Origin: CAZHFW01 sp964531675
Lineage (GTDB): Bacteria; Planctomycetota; Phycisphaerae; Phycisphaerales; UBA1924
DNA length: 64,000 nt
NCBI GenBank assembly: GCA_964531675.1
Contig: CAZHFW010000013.1
Location: forward strand, 27,835 to 91,834
Direction: 5' to 3'
A program made the translations under genes and the position numbers. The notes beneath the pieces were generated by a model, which had not been told where the DNA came from, made no database searches, and worked only from the letters and a program-made list of their open reading frames with translations. The first letter of the stretch is position 1. Each line of letters starts with the position of its first letter. Positions 1 to 8,998 of the stretch are shown here, one piece after another.

Positions 1-1327
1 CGGTGAACGTGTGGATCCCGCGCCGCTCTTCCCAGAGGTCCCAGGAGAGCAGCGGGAGCCCGTTCTTGTCGCGATAGCTCAGCATCCACTCCGCGGGCCT
101 GGTGACCAGCGAGGTGTAGAGCGGCTTGATGAACTCCACGTCGCGGAAGGTCATGAAGTGCTTGCGCAGCGCCCACACGACCAGCGCGGTTTCGTCCTGC
201 TGGATGGGGAGGATCCGCTGTCCCTCGATCATCCAGGGGTGCCAGCTCGAGGCCAGCTCGCCCGCGGGGGTGTACTTGTGGAGGAAGTACCCGCCCTTGT
301 CGATCGCTTCGGCGCAGAAGCGGAAGTAGTTACGCGAGAGCTCGCTCTGTCCGGTGAGGATCAGCGCGTACGCGACCAGCGCGCCGTCGCGCGGCCAGCA
401 GTACGAGTAGTGGTCTCCGCCGAACTGCGTGATGTCCGAGTCGTTGGCCGCGATGATCGCGCCGCGGTTGTCGATCTGCGTCCGCATGACCAGCTGCGAG
501 CGATAGAACAGATCGCGGAGTTTCTCGGGCAGGGGCGAGGCGTCGATGGGTTCCTTGCGGGCCCAGAGCCTCCAGTACGACTCGGTGCGTCCCATCATGC
601 GATCGGGGCCCTTGTCGATGATCATCTGGTTGCGACGGCGGACGTCGCCGTAGGAGTTGCCGCAGGCCAGCCAGGTCGTGACCGAGGCCTCGCCTCCCGC
701 GGGAACGAAGAGGTTGTAACCGACGGTGCAGTCGACCGAGCCCTGGCTGATGGCGTTGCGGCCCAGGACGCCGTCTTCCGCGTCGCGCCAGGTTCCTTCG
801 GCGCCGCGGACGCGCTTGGTGCCGATGGCCCAGTGATCGATGCCGACCTTGTACTCGTCGGCGGCGTTGAACATGAAGTAGATGTCGTCCTTGTAGCACA
901 CGACGGCGCTGGTCGCGGGGTCGTAGTTGGCGGTGTCGCCGACCGGCGAGCCCCGGATGGACAGGTCGAAGTGGAAGAACAGGCGCACGTCGCGCTGGCG
1001 GCCCGTGAGGTCCTTGACGATGCACTTCCTGAACCACACGGGTTCGTGGAAGTCGATCGCGTCGTTGCAGCGGAGCTCGAGCCCCAGCGCTTCGTTGCGG
1101 AGGAAGACGTCGGTGACGAGCGTGTCGGCGCGGTAGCGCAGCTCGCGCGTCCACGACCCGTCCTCGATCCAGGCGAACTGCCCGTCGGCCCACACGCCGA
1201 AGCGCTGCACGTGGCCCTCGGTGTGGTTGTACCGCCCCACCCACGGGAAGTAGATGTCCCGGACGCGGTAGAACCGGTCGAAGGTGATCAGGAGGTCGCC
1301 GTTGCCGACTGGAATATCGCGGGCCAT
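1..1327 (-). CDS. GH15 family glucoamylase-like glycoside hydrolase (5' part, runs off window)
   Basis: Reading the minus strand from the ATG at 1327 gives an open frame of 442 codons to the window edge. It begins MARDIPVGNGDLLITFDRFY and continues RDIYFPWVGRYNHTEGH, typical of the N-terminal beta-sandwich of bacterial GH15 glucoamylases. Further in, the fragment has the (alpha/alpha)6-barrel motif YCWPRDGALVAYAL and ends near LSWDLWEERRG. The family hydrolyses alpha-1,4 (and alpha,alpha-1,1) glucosidic bonds from chain ends, and members of this subgroup are usually cytoplasmic. No signal peptide is visible. The catalytic C-terminal part lies outside the window, so substrate (glycogen, dextrin or trehalose) cannot be judged. 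Confidence 0.88.
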   Translation of the reverse strand, partial: MARDIPVGNGDLLITFDRFYRVRDIYFPWVGRYNHTEGHVQRFGVWADGQFAWIEDGSWTRELRYRADTLVTDVFLRNEALGLELRCNDAIDFHEPVWFRKCIVKDLTGRQRDVRLFFHFDLSIRGSPVGDTANYDPATSAVVCYKDDIYFMFNAADEYKVGIDHWAIGTKRVRGAEGTWRDAEDGVLGRNAISQGSVDCTVGYNLFVPAGGEASVTTWLACGNSYGDVRRRNQMIIDKGPDRMMGRTESYWRLWARKEPIDASPLPEKLRDLFYRSQLVMRTQIDNRGAIIAANDSDITQFGGDHYSYCWPRDGALVAYALILTGQSELSRNYFRFCAEAIDKGGYFLHKYTPAGELASSWHPWMIEGQRILPIQQDETALVVWALRKHFMTFRDVEFIKPLYTSLVTRPAEWMLSYRDKNGLPLLSWDLWEERRGIHTFT

Positions 1328-1665
1328 GCACGCCTATCCGAGAGGCAGCCACGAGGGGCCACCGCTCAACCAAACTTCAACCAAACAAACCAGCGTTCCG
1401 AGCGTGAGCGTACCGACTCCCGCGCGCGGAAGGCTGTGCAGTGTTGAATCGGCTCTCGCGGGGCGCGAGCTTGCTCGACGGGCCGGGAAATTTGCAAACA
1501 AAACCCAAATATTGGGTGCTCTTGGGGGTCATCGGCGGAACCGCGAAGGCTTGGGGCTCGGACAAGATCATCGCCTAGACTCATCTTTGGGGAATGGTCT
1601 CCGCGCCGCCCGTTCTGGACCCGGCGCACCGCCTCTGGCGGCGTTCAATCAGGAGTGCTTGAAAG
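1328..1665. other. Intergenic divergent promoter region, GH15 / pseudopilin 1
   Basis: There is no convincing gene in these 338 bases between two divergent genes. A possible sigma-70 type promoter for the pseudopilin side is TTGGGG at 1551-1556 and TAGACT at 1576-1581, with a long 19-base spacer. The same TAGACT box is found before pseudopilin 2. An AGGAG ribosome-binding site lies about 10 bases before the ATG at 1666. Confidence 0.4.
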
Positions 1666-2682
1666 ATGCTTCGCGACGCTTTCCGTCGTTCCGGTTTCAC
1701 GCTCATCGAACTGCTGGTGGTGATCGCGATCATCGCGCTGCTCATCGGCATTCTGCTCCCGGCGCTGGGTGAGGCCCGCCGCACCGCCCAGGTGACGGTG
1801 AGCTCGGCCAACCTCCGCTCGATGGGCCAGATCCAGTTCGTGTACCAGGGCGAGAACAAGGGCTCGTTCTGCAACCCCTTCAATGAGAATGGCGACAATA
1901 CCGGCACTCAGACCGCCTGGAACTCGATCAATCCGCCGGAACTGACGGGGAGCTACTTCCAGTTCCGCGACGCCCCGTTCATCTGGAACGGCGAGATCTA
2001 CGCGGCCCACTGGTACTCCGTCACCGCCGCCTGGGTCGGTCAGAACGGCGCGTACGACAGCCCCATCCAGTTCGCCCCGGGCGATGCGGACCTGATCAAC
2101 CGCTTCCGGGCCCTCAAGGCCACCAATCAGTACGGCATCAACGAGATCATCTGGGACTGCTCGTACTGGTACTCCCCGACTTTCTGGGCCAATCCGACCC
2201 GCTACGCTAATCCGGTCCGGGCCGACATGAGGGCGCCGACGGCAACCACGGCGGGCTACACGAAACGCGTCCGCGTGGACGATGTGACCAACCCCTCGGC
2301 CAAGGTCATGCTCTTCGAGCGCTTTGACTTCAGCCAGAAGTACCGCAACCAGGTCCGCAAGGGCTCCGGCGGCGGCGCCGGTCGCGTGCTCGGCTTCCCC
2401 AACTTCAACAACCCCTACGCCCGCACCGCGGTGTGCGTCGCCGACGGCAGCGTCTCCCGCGCCGATCTGGGCAAGCTCACCGAGCTGGCCAACAGCTCCG
2501 ATCAGGACATCAAGAACGAGTTCAATCCCTGCGGCGTCTGGGACATCCCCCAGACCATTCTCTCCAAGTATGACCTCGGGAACGATCGCCTCGAGAACGG
2601 CGCTTCGGGTGTCGGCGGTCCTTACCCGAACTTCTTCTGGGCCACCCGCAAGGGCGTCCAGGGTCGTGACCTCCCCCGCTAA
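1666..2682 (+). CDS. Type II secretion-type pseudopilin, copy 1
   Basis: The 338-residue protein starts MLRDAFRRSGFTLIELLVV, a canonical class III (prepilin peptidase) signal: short basic leader, Gly-Phe cleavage site, Glu at +5 and a hydrophobic helix of about 20 residues. The helix is followed by an aromatic-rich globular domain with an ADGS element (VCVADGSVSRADL) and the C-terminal tail ATRKGVQGRDLPR. The family forms periplasmic pseudopilus or pilus-like fibres after processing by PilD-type peptidase. It is the first of three tandem paralogues, each followed within 30 bases by a small single-pass membrane protein. The individual function is unknown. Confidence 0.88.
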   Translation: MLRDAFRRSGFTLIELLVVIAIIALLIGILLPALGEARRTAQVTVSSANLRSMGQIQFVYQGENKGSFCNPFNENGDNTGTQTAWNSINPPELTGSYFQFRDAPFIWNGEIYAAHWYSVTAAWVGQNGAYDSPIQFAPGDADLINRFRALKATNQYGINEIIWDCSYWYSPTFWANPTRYANPVRADMRAPTATTAGYTKRVRVDDVTNPSAKVMLFERFDFSQKYRNQVRKGSGGGAGRVLGFPNFNNPYARTAVCVADGSVSRADLGKLTELANSSDQDIKNEFNPCGVWDIPQTILSKYDLGNDRLENGASGVGGPYPNFFWATRKGVQGRDLPR

Positions 2683-2706
2683 GTCCGCTCCACGAAGGGA
2701 GTTCTC

Positions 2707-2985
2707 ATGAACCTTGCTGAAACCCTCCGCGATCCCAAGCAGCGCACCATGGCCATCGTAGCCGGCGTCACCTTGCTGATCGCGACCGTCTTCATCGCCC
2801 GCTCGTTCATGGGTGGCGGCGGAGCGGCCCCACCCAGCCCCGAGGTGAATCAGGCGGTCCAGGCCCTCCAGAACGAGGCCCCGCCCGAGCCCACCGCGGA
2901 ACAGGTGCAGAAGGAAGTTCAGGACGCAGACGGTCCGGTCGACATGGCACCCAGCAGCGGCAACCGGATCAAGCGGGCCAAGTGA
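2707..2985 (+). CDS. Small single-pass membrane protein paired with pseudopilin 1
   Basis: The 92-residue protein has a short hydrophilic N-terminus (MNLAETLRDPKQRT), one membrane segment at about residues 15-32 (MAIVAGVTLLIATVFIA), and a Pro/Glu/Gln-rich tail ending in a basic patch (RIKRAK). An AGGGAG ribosome-binding site precedes the ATG, and the gene lies 24 bases after the pseudopilin stop, so the two are probably co-transcribed. Two paralogues with the same layout follow pseudopilins 2 and 3. The function is unrecognised. A bitopic partner or anchor for the pseudopilin is an inference from the repeated pairing. Confidence 0.75.
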   Translation: MNLAETLRDPKQRTMAIVAGVTLLIATVFIARSFMGGGGAAPPSPEVNQAVQALQNEAPPEPTAEQVQKEVQDADGPVDMAPSSGNRIKRAK

Positions 2986-3013
2986 AACCCCCCACCATTG
3001 TGCGAACCGAATC

Positions 3014-3040
3014 AAAGCCCGGAGCTGTGTACCGGGCTTT
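3014..3040 (+). terminator. Rho-independent terminator after cassette 1
   Basis: Perfect 9-bp stem AAAGCCCGG / CCGGGCTTT with a 9-base loop, followed by TCTCATT. It lies 29 bases after the stop of the small membrane protein. Confidence 0.75.
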
Positions 3041-3060
3041 TCTCATTGCCGGGCAACCCA

Positions 3061-3088
3061 TTGCGATGTCCGGCAGAAGTGGTAGACT
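3061..3088 (+). promoter_or_regulatory. Predicted promoter of cassette 2
   Basis: TTGCGA at 3061-3066 and TAGACT at 3083-3088 with a 16-base spacer, about 78 bases before the ATG at 3167. The same TAGACT box occurs before cassette 1. Confidence 0.45.
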
Positions 3089-3166
3089 CCCGTTCAGCCA
3101 ACTCTGGCTCGTCTGGGCGACCGGTCTGGTTGCTCTTTGAGGGGAACGAATAAGGGAGTGCGACCC

Positions 3167-4225
3167 ATGGCGTCTCGGCCTCACCGCGTTGTCGCGTTCA
3201 CACTGATCGAACTGCTGGTGGTCATCGCGATCATCGCGCTGCTGATCGGCATCCTGCTCCCGGCGCTGGGCAAGGCCCGTCAGGCTGCCCGCGTCACGAT
3301 GAGCATGGCCAACCTCCGCTCGCTCGGACAGATCCAGGCGACGTATCAGGGCGAGGCCAAAGGACAATTCGCCGTCACGCTTTTTGGTCGACGTGTGACC
3401 GGCCAACCTTTCCAGTGGTACGACGCCCAGCCGGTGAACTCGAACTTCTACTGGAGGTTTGATGGCACCGGCCAAGACGTCAACCTTTGGCATTCCGAGT
3501 GGTACGCGGCCCACTGGTTCAGCTTCACCGCGGCCTGGCTTGACGGCAACAACAACTACGGCAACCCGGTCCAGTTTTCCCCGGCCGACAAGGCGGCGCT
3601 GAATCTGTACCGCGAGCTGTACACGCTTTCCGCCGCTCAGGGCATCGGCGCTGACGAGTGGATCTGGCCCGGCTCCTATTGGATGTCCCCGACCTTCTGG
3701 TTCAAGCCCGAGCGATACTCCGGTGACGTTCGCGCCGCGCTCAGCCCGCCGAAGCCGGATGAGTACCAGGCCTACTTCAAGGTCGCCAAGGTCGACGACG
3801 TCTTCCAGCCCTCCAACAAGGTGCTGCTGATGGAGCGTGCGGACTTCTCGAAGGACAGCCGAACCGAGATCCTCCCGACCTCGACGATCAAGAAGAACCG
3901 CTCGCCGCAGTGGAACAACCCCGGCGCACGCCCGGGTGTCGCAATGGCCGACGGCTCGTGCACGCGTCCGAACATGGCCACGATCACCGAGCGGGCCCTC
4001 AAGACCAATCCGAACACCGACGAGCAGCGGATGTACTCGCCTTCGGGAGTCTGGAAGTACATCGATCACTTCCGGCTCAGCGATGTCCGCTCCGGCTACG
4101 GCCTCTACAACTGGGGCATCGAGACCGGCAAGGCCGAGGACTCCACGGGCGTGGGCGGCGGCTCCTACCCCGCCTTCTTCTGGGCGACCAAGGACGGCGT
4201 GAAGGGCCGCGACTTCACCAACTAA
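3167..4225 (+). CDS. Type II secretion-type pseudopilin, copy 2
   Basis: The start is placed at the ATG at 3167, because AAGGGAG lies just upstream and the protein then begins MASRPHRVVAFTLIELLVV, a normal-length prepilin leader; an upstream TTG at 3137 would only add ten residues. The 352-residue protein resembles its neighbours throughout: DLWHSEWYAAHWFSF-like aromatic region, GSYWMSPTFWFKPERY, MADGSCTRPNM and the tail ATKDGVKGRDFTN. The cleavage position here is Ala-Phe rather than Gly-Phe, a tolerated but less common variant. It is followed 22 bases later by its small membrane partner. Confidence 0.87.
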   Translation: MASRPHRVVAFTLIELLVVIAIIALLIGILLPALGKARQAARVTMSMANLRSLGQIQATYQGEAKGQFAVTLFGRRVTGQPFQWYDAQPVNSNFYWRFDGTGQDVNLWHSEWYAAHWFSFTAAWLDGNNNYGNPVQFSPADKAALNLYRELYTLSAAQGIGADEWIWPGSYWMSPTFWFKPERYSGDVRAALSPPKPDEYQAYFKVAKVDDVFQPSNKVLLMERADFSKDSRTEILPTSTIKKNRSPQWNNPGARPGVAMADGSCTRPNMATITERALKTNPNTDEQRMYSPSGVWKYIDHFRLSDVRSGYGLYNWGIETGKAEDSTGVGGGSYPAFFWATKDGVKGRDFTN

Positions 4226-4247
4226 TCCGAAAGTCCCGGAGCATCCC

Positions 4248-4532
4248 ATGGACGAGAAAAAGAAGAAGCTCGTGCTCGGATCCGTGGCCGGTGTCGCACT
4301 CACCATCGCAGCGGTCATGCTCATCTCCAACTTCATGCCCTCGAGCCCGAAGCTCGAGCTCAGTTCGGAGCAGCAGCAGCAGGTCGCCAAGGACGCTGCG
4401 GAGATGGAGAAGGCCCAGGAACAGGCCGCCGCGGAAGTCCGGCCCGAACCCGAAGAGCCGGCGGATGCCAACGCTCCCAAGCCCGAGCACGCCGGAGGCG
4501 TGCGCTACCGGGTGCCCAAGTCGGGCGGCTGA
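4248..4532 (+). CDS. Small single-pass membrane protein paired with pseudopilin 2
   Basis: The 94-residue protein has a strongly basic N-terminus (MDEKKKKL), one membrane helix at about residues 9-28, then a Gln/Glu/Ala-rich, probably helical stretch (SSEQQQQVAKDAAEMEKAQ) and an acidic Pro-rich tail ending YRVPKSGG. It matches the architecture of the products at 2707 and 6582. The positive-inside rule predicts the tail outside the cytoplasm. A perfect terminator follows the gene. The function is unrecognised. Confidence 0.75.
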   Translation: MDEKKKKLVLGSVAGVALTIAAVMLISNFMPSSPKLELSSEQQQQVAKDAAEMEKAQEQAAAEVRPEPEEPADANAPKPEHAGGVRYRVPKSGG

Positions 4533-4565
4533 TCTGAACGAGCAACATCTCCGAGTCAATCCCAA

Positions 4566-4597
4566 GAACGCCCCGCTAGCCTCCTAGCGGGGCGTTC
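4566..4597 (+). terminator. Rho-independent terminator after cassette 2
   Basis: Perfect 14-bp stem GAACGCCCCGCTAG / CTAGCGGGGCGTTC with a 4-base loop, followed by TCATTT. It is one of the strongest hairpins in the window. Confidence 0.85.
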
Positions 4598-4676
4598 TCA
4601 TTTGGGTGGAAACCTCGCCTTTGGCCGGCAGCCTTCACCGCTTCTGACTCACGAACGAGCCTGAGCAGACAACCCA

Positions 4677-5132
4677 ATGGGACCGCCACTCTGCTGCCCC
4701 AAAGTCGCGTATGAAAGGCAGGACGCATTGCGATCGCATCGGACCGGCGACACTGTGATTTATCGCAGTCTCACGGACTTGAAGTTGCGGAGCAGCTGCG
4801 GCGACACAATCGAGTTTCCCGTGTTCAACGAGTGCTTTGAGAACTGCCAGGGATCGCCGCTTGACGTCGTCGAGGCTCAGGACCCCGATGATCCTCCGCT
4901 TGTGGAGGTTGAGATCGCCAATTTTGAAGGAGAGGCAGCCACACTTTGTTCGCGTGAATCAGCCCCGTGTCCCGCAGATGTCAATCTTGACTATGTCCTT
5001 GACCTCGCAGACTACTTCCTGTTCTTTGACTATTTCGACAACGAGCGCGAACTCGCCGACCTGAACGCCGATGGCGTCGTCGACCTGGGTGATTTCTTTA
5101 TCTTCCTTGACTTCTGGGCAAATGGCTGCTAG
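4677..5132 (+). CDS. Small protein with GC-type dockerin C-terminus, probably N-terminally truncated
   Basis: The 151-residue frame ends with two calcium-loop repeats, DVNLDYVLDLADYFLFFDYF and DLNADGVVDLGDFFIFLDFW, and a terminal Asn-Gly-Cys. This is the dockerin-like 'GC' anchor common in Phycisphaerae secreted proteins. The N-terminal 95 residues contain several Cys but no signal peptide, and no good ribosome-binding site precedes the ATG, although such proteins are normally exported. It sits between two pseudopilin cassettes with a terminator on each side. A remnant of a larger secreted protein is the simplest reading; a short intact gene with an unusual start cannot be excluded. Confidence 0.55.
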   Translation: MGPPLCCPKVAYERQDALRSHRTGDTVIYRSLTDLKLRSSCGDTIEFPVFNECFENCQGSPLDVVEAQDPDDPPLVEVEIANFEGEAATLCSRESAPCPADVNLDYVLDLADYFLFFDYFDNERELADLNADGVVDLGDFFIFLDFWANGC

Positions 5133-5150
5133 GCCTCCAGTTGCGACTCG

Positions 5151-5180
5151 GCTCAAGGCCCGGATTGCCGGGCCTTGAGC
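5151..5180 (+). terminator. Rho-independent terminator after dockerin gene
   Basis: Perfect 13-bp stem GCTCAAGGCCCGG / CCGGGCCTTGAGC with the loop ATTG, followed by ACTTTTG. It lies 19 bases after the stop codon. Confidence 0.8.
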
Positions 5181-5523
5181 ACTTTTGCAGACGCAGATTT
5201 TTGGACCGTCCAGGAACCTCGCGAACTCAGACCAGCGATGTCGGACGAGCTCGCAGAGGCACGAAACACCCGGCAACTGACCCTACCCGAAGAGTTTGGG
5301 GCTCAATGGCTGTTGTCCTGATTGATGAAACGGAGTCAGCCTCTCGCGTACCGCTGAGATTCGTGCGCGGATCTCGAAGCCAGCTAGTCCCCTAGCCAGT
5401 TCGACGATTGCTGACCGGAGTCGCTATCCTGAATCGGAGAAGTTGTGAGTTATCCGCCGCATCGAGAATCTCCGGCGGAGTGTGCTACGAAGTGCTTCTC
5501 GTGGGGAGTCCTGAGGATTACCA
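5181..5523. other. Intergenic region before cassette 3
   Basis: No supportable gene was found in these 343 bases. Short frames here have no codon bias or ribosome-binding site. A weak TATCCT at 5425-5430 could be the -10 box for pseudopilin 3, without a clear -35. Confidence 0.4.
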
Positions 5524-6570
<1,047 letters not shown>

Positions 6571-6581
6571 GCGGACATCCC

Positions 6582-6833
6582 ATGAAGCCCCAACAGAAAA
6601 AGCTCGCGATGGTGCTGGCGCTCGTCCTGATCGGCGGAGCTGCAGCGGCGGTGTGGCTCTCCTCGAGCGGGCCCGAGCCTGTGCCTCAGGACCTTCAGGA
6701 AGCCGCTGCGGCGCAGGTGCGTGAGATGAACCAGGCCGAGGCGAGCCAGCCCGCGCCGGTGGAGACCGAACCCGCCGAGCCAGACACGAGCAAGGGCGTC
6801 GTGCAGCTCAAGCGGCAGATCAAGCCCGACTGA
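6582..6833 (+). CDS. Small single-pass membrane protein paired with pseudopilin 3
   Basis: The 83-residue protein has a basic N-terminus (MKPQQKK), one membrane helix at about residues 8-27 (LAMVLALVLIGGAAAAVWL), a Gln/Glu/Pro-rich stretch and a basic end (LKRQIKPD). It starts 12 bases after the pseudopilin stop. It has the same architecture as the products at 2707 and 4248 although little sequence identity remains outside composition. It converges with the FliN-like gene, with 21 bases between the stops. Confidence 0.72.
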   Translation: MKPQQKKLAMVLALVLIGGAAAAVWLSSSGPEPVPQDLQEAAAAQVREMNQAEASQPAPVETEPAEPDTSKGVVQLKRQIKPD

Positions 6834-6854
6834 ACAACCAGTTGTGGAGCGGAA

Positions 6855-7244
6855 TCATCGCCCGCCGAGGATGGCCTGGATGGAGGCCTCGATCGCGGCA
6901 TTGTCGCCTTCGTCCTGAGGCGTCGCGTCGGGCGTGGCGGGTCCCAGGGCGCTGATGCGGTCGCGAACATCGCCGATGTAGGTGATCTGGAGGCCGAAGT
7001 TCTCCCCCACCTTCACCGCGTTGCCGCAACCGATGGTCTTGTTGTGCACGCGAAGCTCGAGTTCGGCTTCGGCGTTTCGAGGGATCTCGATGATGGCGCC
7101 GGGGGAGAGCGAAAGCACCTCGCGCAGGCCCATGCGCCGCTCACCGAGCTGCACGACGATCGGCACCTCGAGCTTGAGGATGGATTGGAGCGTCGCACCG
7201 GAGGACGCCCCCGACGAGCCGGGGATTCGCTTGGCGTTGTTCAT
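6855..7244 (-). CDS. FliN/SpoA-domain flagellar motor switch-like protein
   Basis: The start is set at the ATG at 7244, because the frame upstream shows no family similarity. The 129-residue protein carries one SpoA (surface presentation of antigens) domain at about residues 20-95. Its hallmarks are VPIVVQLGERRMGLREVLSL, PGAIIEI, the ELRVHNKTIGCGNAVKVGENFGLQI element and ITYIGDVRDRI. In FliN this domain forms the C-ring of the flagellar motor or the sorting platform of type III secretion. No other flagellar gene is visible, and it lies at the end of the sigma/anti-sigma run. Identity as true FliN versus a FliN paralogue is uncertain. Confidence 0.72.
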   Translation of the reverse strand: MNNAKRIPGSSGASSGATLQSILKLEVPIVVQLGERRMGLREVLSLSPGAIIEIPRNAEAELELRVHNKTIGCGNAVKVGENFGLQITYIGDVRDRISALGPATPDATPQDEGDNAAIEASIQAILGGR

Positions 7245-7351
7245 GAGCGCACCGAGTCGCGGGGATGGTCGCAAGCGGTGTGCCGGAGCATGTCCGGACC
7301 CGCGCCAGGAATCATCGACCAGCAGCGTGCGCCGATTCAGCGCCGTCGGCG

Positions 7352-8923
7352 TCAAGGCTGCGCGGGGGAGCGCAGATCCAGCGTGATCTCGCCTTCGGCC
7401 AGCCCCGGAGCCCCGGGCACGCAGCGCCAGGAAAGGCTCTCGGCACGGCGCAGGGCCGAGACCAGCCCCACCTCGGGCATCCCGGCGCTCACCAGCCCCC
7501 CCACCAGCGCTTCGGGCCTGGCAAAGAGTCTGAACAGGTCGGGCCTGGCCTGGCCGGTCGTGGGCGCGAGGATCGCATCACGCAGCAGCTTCACGCCCTC
7601 GGCCGCCCGGGCCTCGCCCGCCGATGCCGCCTTGCCTCGACCGACGATGGAGACGATCCACCAGGCGCGATCCCCGGCGCTGGCGTAGGTCCACGCCCAG
7701 TGCGTGCCTGAGAGGAGCGAGCCGGTGGATCCGGGCTTGGCGTCGCTTCCCAAGGCGGTGGATGCGCGGATCGCGCCCGGATCCCGGCGGTCGAACTTCG
7801 TCGGAAGGGCGCCCGCGGGGCCCACCGCCGCCAAGCCTCGCGCGATCGCTTCATCGCCGCGGAACGCCTGATCGCCGAGCCCGCCATCTTCGAGCTTGTG
7901 ATCGATGGCGATCGGGAGCGCGAAGGCCAATCTCCAGCCCGCGTCGGCATCGGGCTCGTGGAGCACCGCGAGGACGGCGCTGCCGTCGCTGGTCGGAAGA
8001 TCCTGCACGCCGATGAGCTGACGCCAGGCTGCACCCAGCGCGCCGACACCTGCAACCTCGGGCATGGACTGACCCGCGAACGCGAGGGCTGCGCCGCGCG
8101 AGAGCATCTCCCACGCGTGTTCATCGACCAGCGGGGCCGCGGGCGAGCGTTCGTCGCCCGCATCGCCCAGCAGCAGGCTTCGTGTACCGGAGTAGCTGAC
8201 CTTCCAGCGGAGGCCCTGCGCCCAGGCGGTTGCGGAGGCGAACTCTGCGACGCCTCCGGGGACGGGCTTGCGGAAGACCGCGAAGACATCGCCTCGGGTT
8301 TGGCCCTCGGCGTCACGCGCGGGCGGCGCGGGAGGCGTCGCGCCCTTGGGGACCAGCCGGTCAAAGAGATCGCCCTGGCGCGGACCGAGCACGAGCGTTG
8401 GCAACCCTCCACCTGAATCACGGGGAACCGCGAGTTCGAACGCGCCGTTCTCCAGCGCGAGGACCGGCGCGCCGCCCACGAACCCTCGCGGCGCGGGCTT
8501 GAGCCTTTCGCGCACGAGCGCCTCGGTCTCCGGGTCCACCTGGCTCGCGACGGCCCAGTCGGTGTCGCCCGCGTGGTCCTGCTGGAGGAAGATCGCGACG
8601 CGGCGACCGAGCAAGCGGTCGAACGCGACGGATTGCTCAAGGTTCATCGTCGACGAGAGGTCTTGCCAGGCACGTTCGAGGGAGGTGAGCAGGCGCGCAT
8701 CGTGCAGGAGCCCGATGAGCGCGCTGGTCGCGGGCTGACGCCGGATCGCGGCGCCGTCGGTGATGACGACGGCGCCCTCGGCGACAGGCCTTGCGCGCTC
8801 GGCCTCCTGGGCGCTGGCATGGCCGCAGACCAGGGCGAGCGTCAGCGCGAGAGCACCCGATCCCCAGCGCACGCGACGCTTCGGGCTGGGATTCGAGAGG
8901 AGCTTGGGTGGTCGGATGTTCAC
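7352..8923 (-). CDS. Secreted protein of unknown function
   Basis: From the GTG at 8923 the 523-residue product has a basic N-terminus, a hydrophobic stretch and a likely signal peptidase site (ALVCGHASA-QEAE). An upstream GTG at 8959 gives the same frame with 12 more residues. The rest is an Ala/Gly-rich globular protein without a motif I recognise; it is predicted to be periplasmic or surface-exposed. It follows the anti-sigma gene on the same strand after 75 bases and precedes the FliN-like gene by 107 bases, so it may belong to the sigma-controlled unit. Neither start has a strong ribosome-binding site. Confidence 0.65.
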   Translation of the reverse strand: MNIRPPKLLSNPSPKRRVRWGSGALALTLALVCGHASAQEAERARPVAEGAVVITDGAAIRRQPATSALIGLLHDARLLTSLERAWQDLSSTMNLEQSVAFDRLLGRRVAIFLQQDHAGDTDWAVASQVDPETEALVRERLKPAPRGFVGGAPVLALENGAFELAVPRDSGGGLPTLVLGPRQGDLFDRLVPKGATPPAPPARDAEGQTRGDVFAVFRKPVPGGVAEFASATAWAQGLRWKVSYSGTRSLLLGDAGDERSPAAPLVDEHAWEMLSRGAALAFAGQSMPEVAGVGALGAAWRQLIGVQDLPTSDGSAVLAVLHEPDADAGWRLAFALPIAIDHKLEDGGLGDQAFRGDEAIARGLAAVGPAGALPTKFDRRDPGAIRASTALGSDAKPGSTGSLLSGTHWAWTYASAGDRAWWIVSIVGRGKAASAGEARAAEGVKLLRDAILAPTTGQARPDLFRLFARPEALVGGLVSAGMPEVGLVSALRRAESLSWRCVPGAPGLAEGEITLDLRSPAQP

Positions 8924-8998
8924 AAGCTGCGCCGGTGCGTGTGCGAACGCATCCACCACGCACGCCGTGGAATGCCGGATGGGTACACGCTCTTCAGA

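Noticed and set aside
11..1447. A 478-codon plus-strand frame over the GH15 gene.
   Set aside because: It has shadow composition (Val/Ala/Asp/Arg/Glu-rich). The minus-strand frame carries clear GH15 motifs and runs off the window.
5141..5395. An 84-codon frame after the dockerin gene.
   Set aside because: It starts within the terminator hairpin, has no ribosome-binding site and shows no protein-like pattern.
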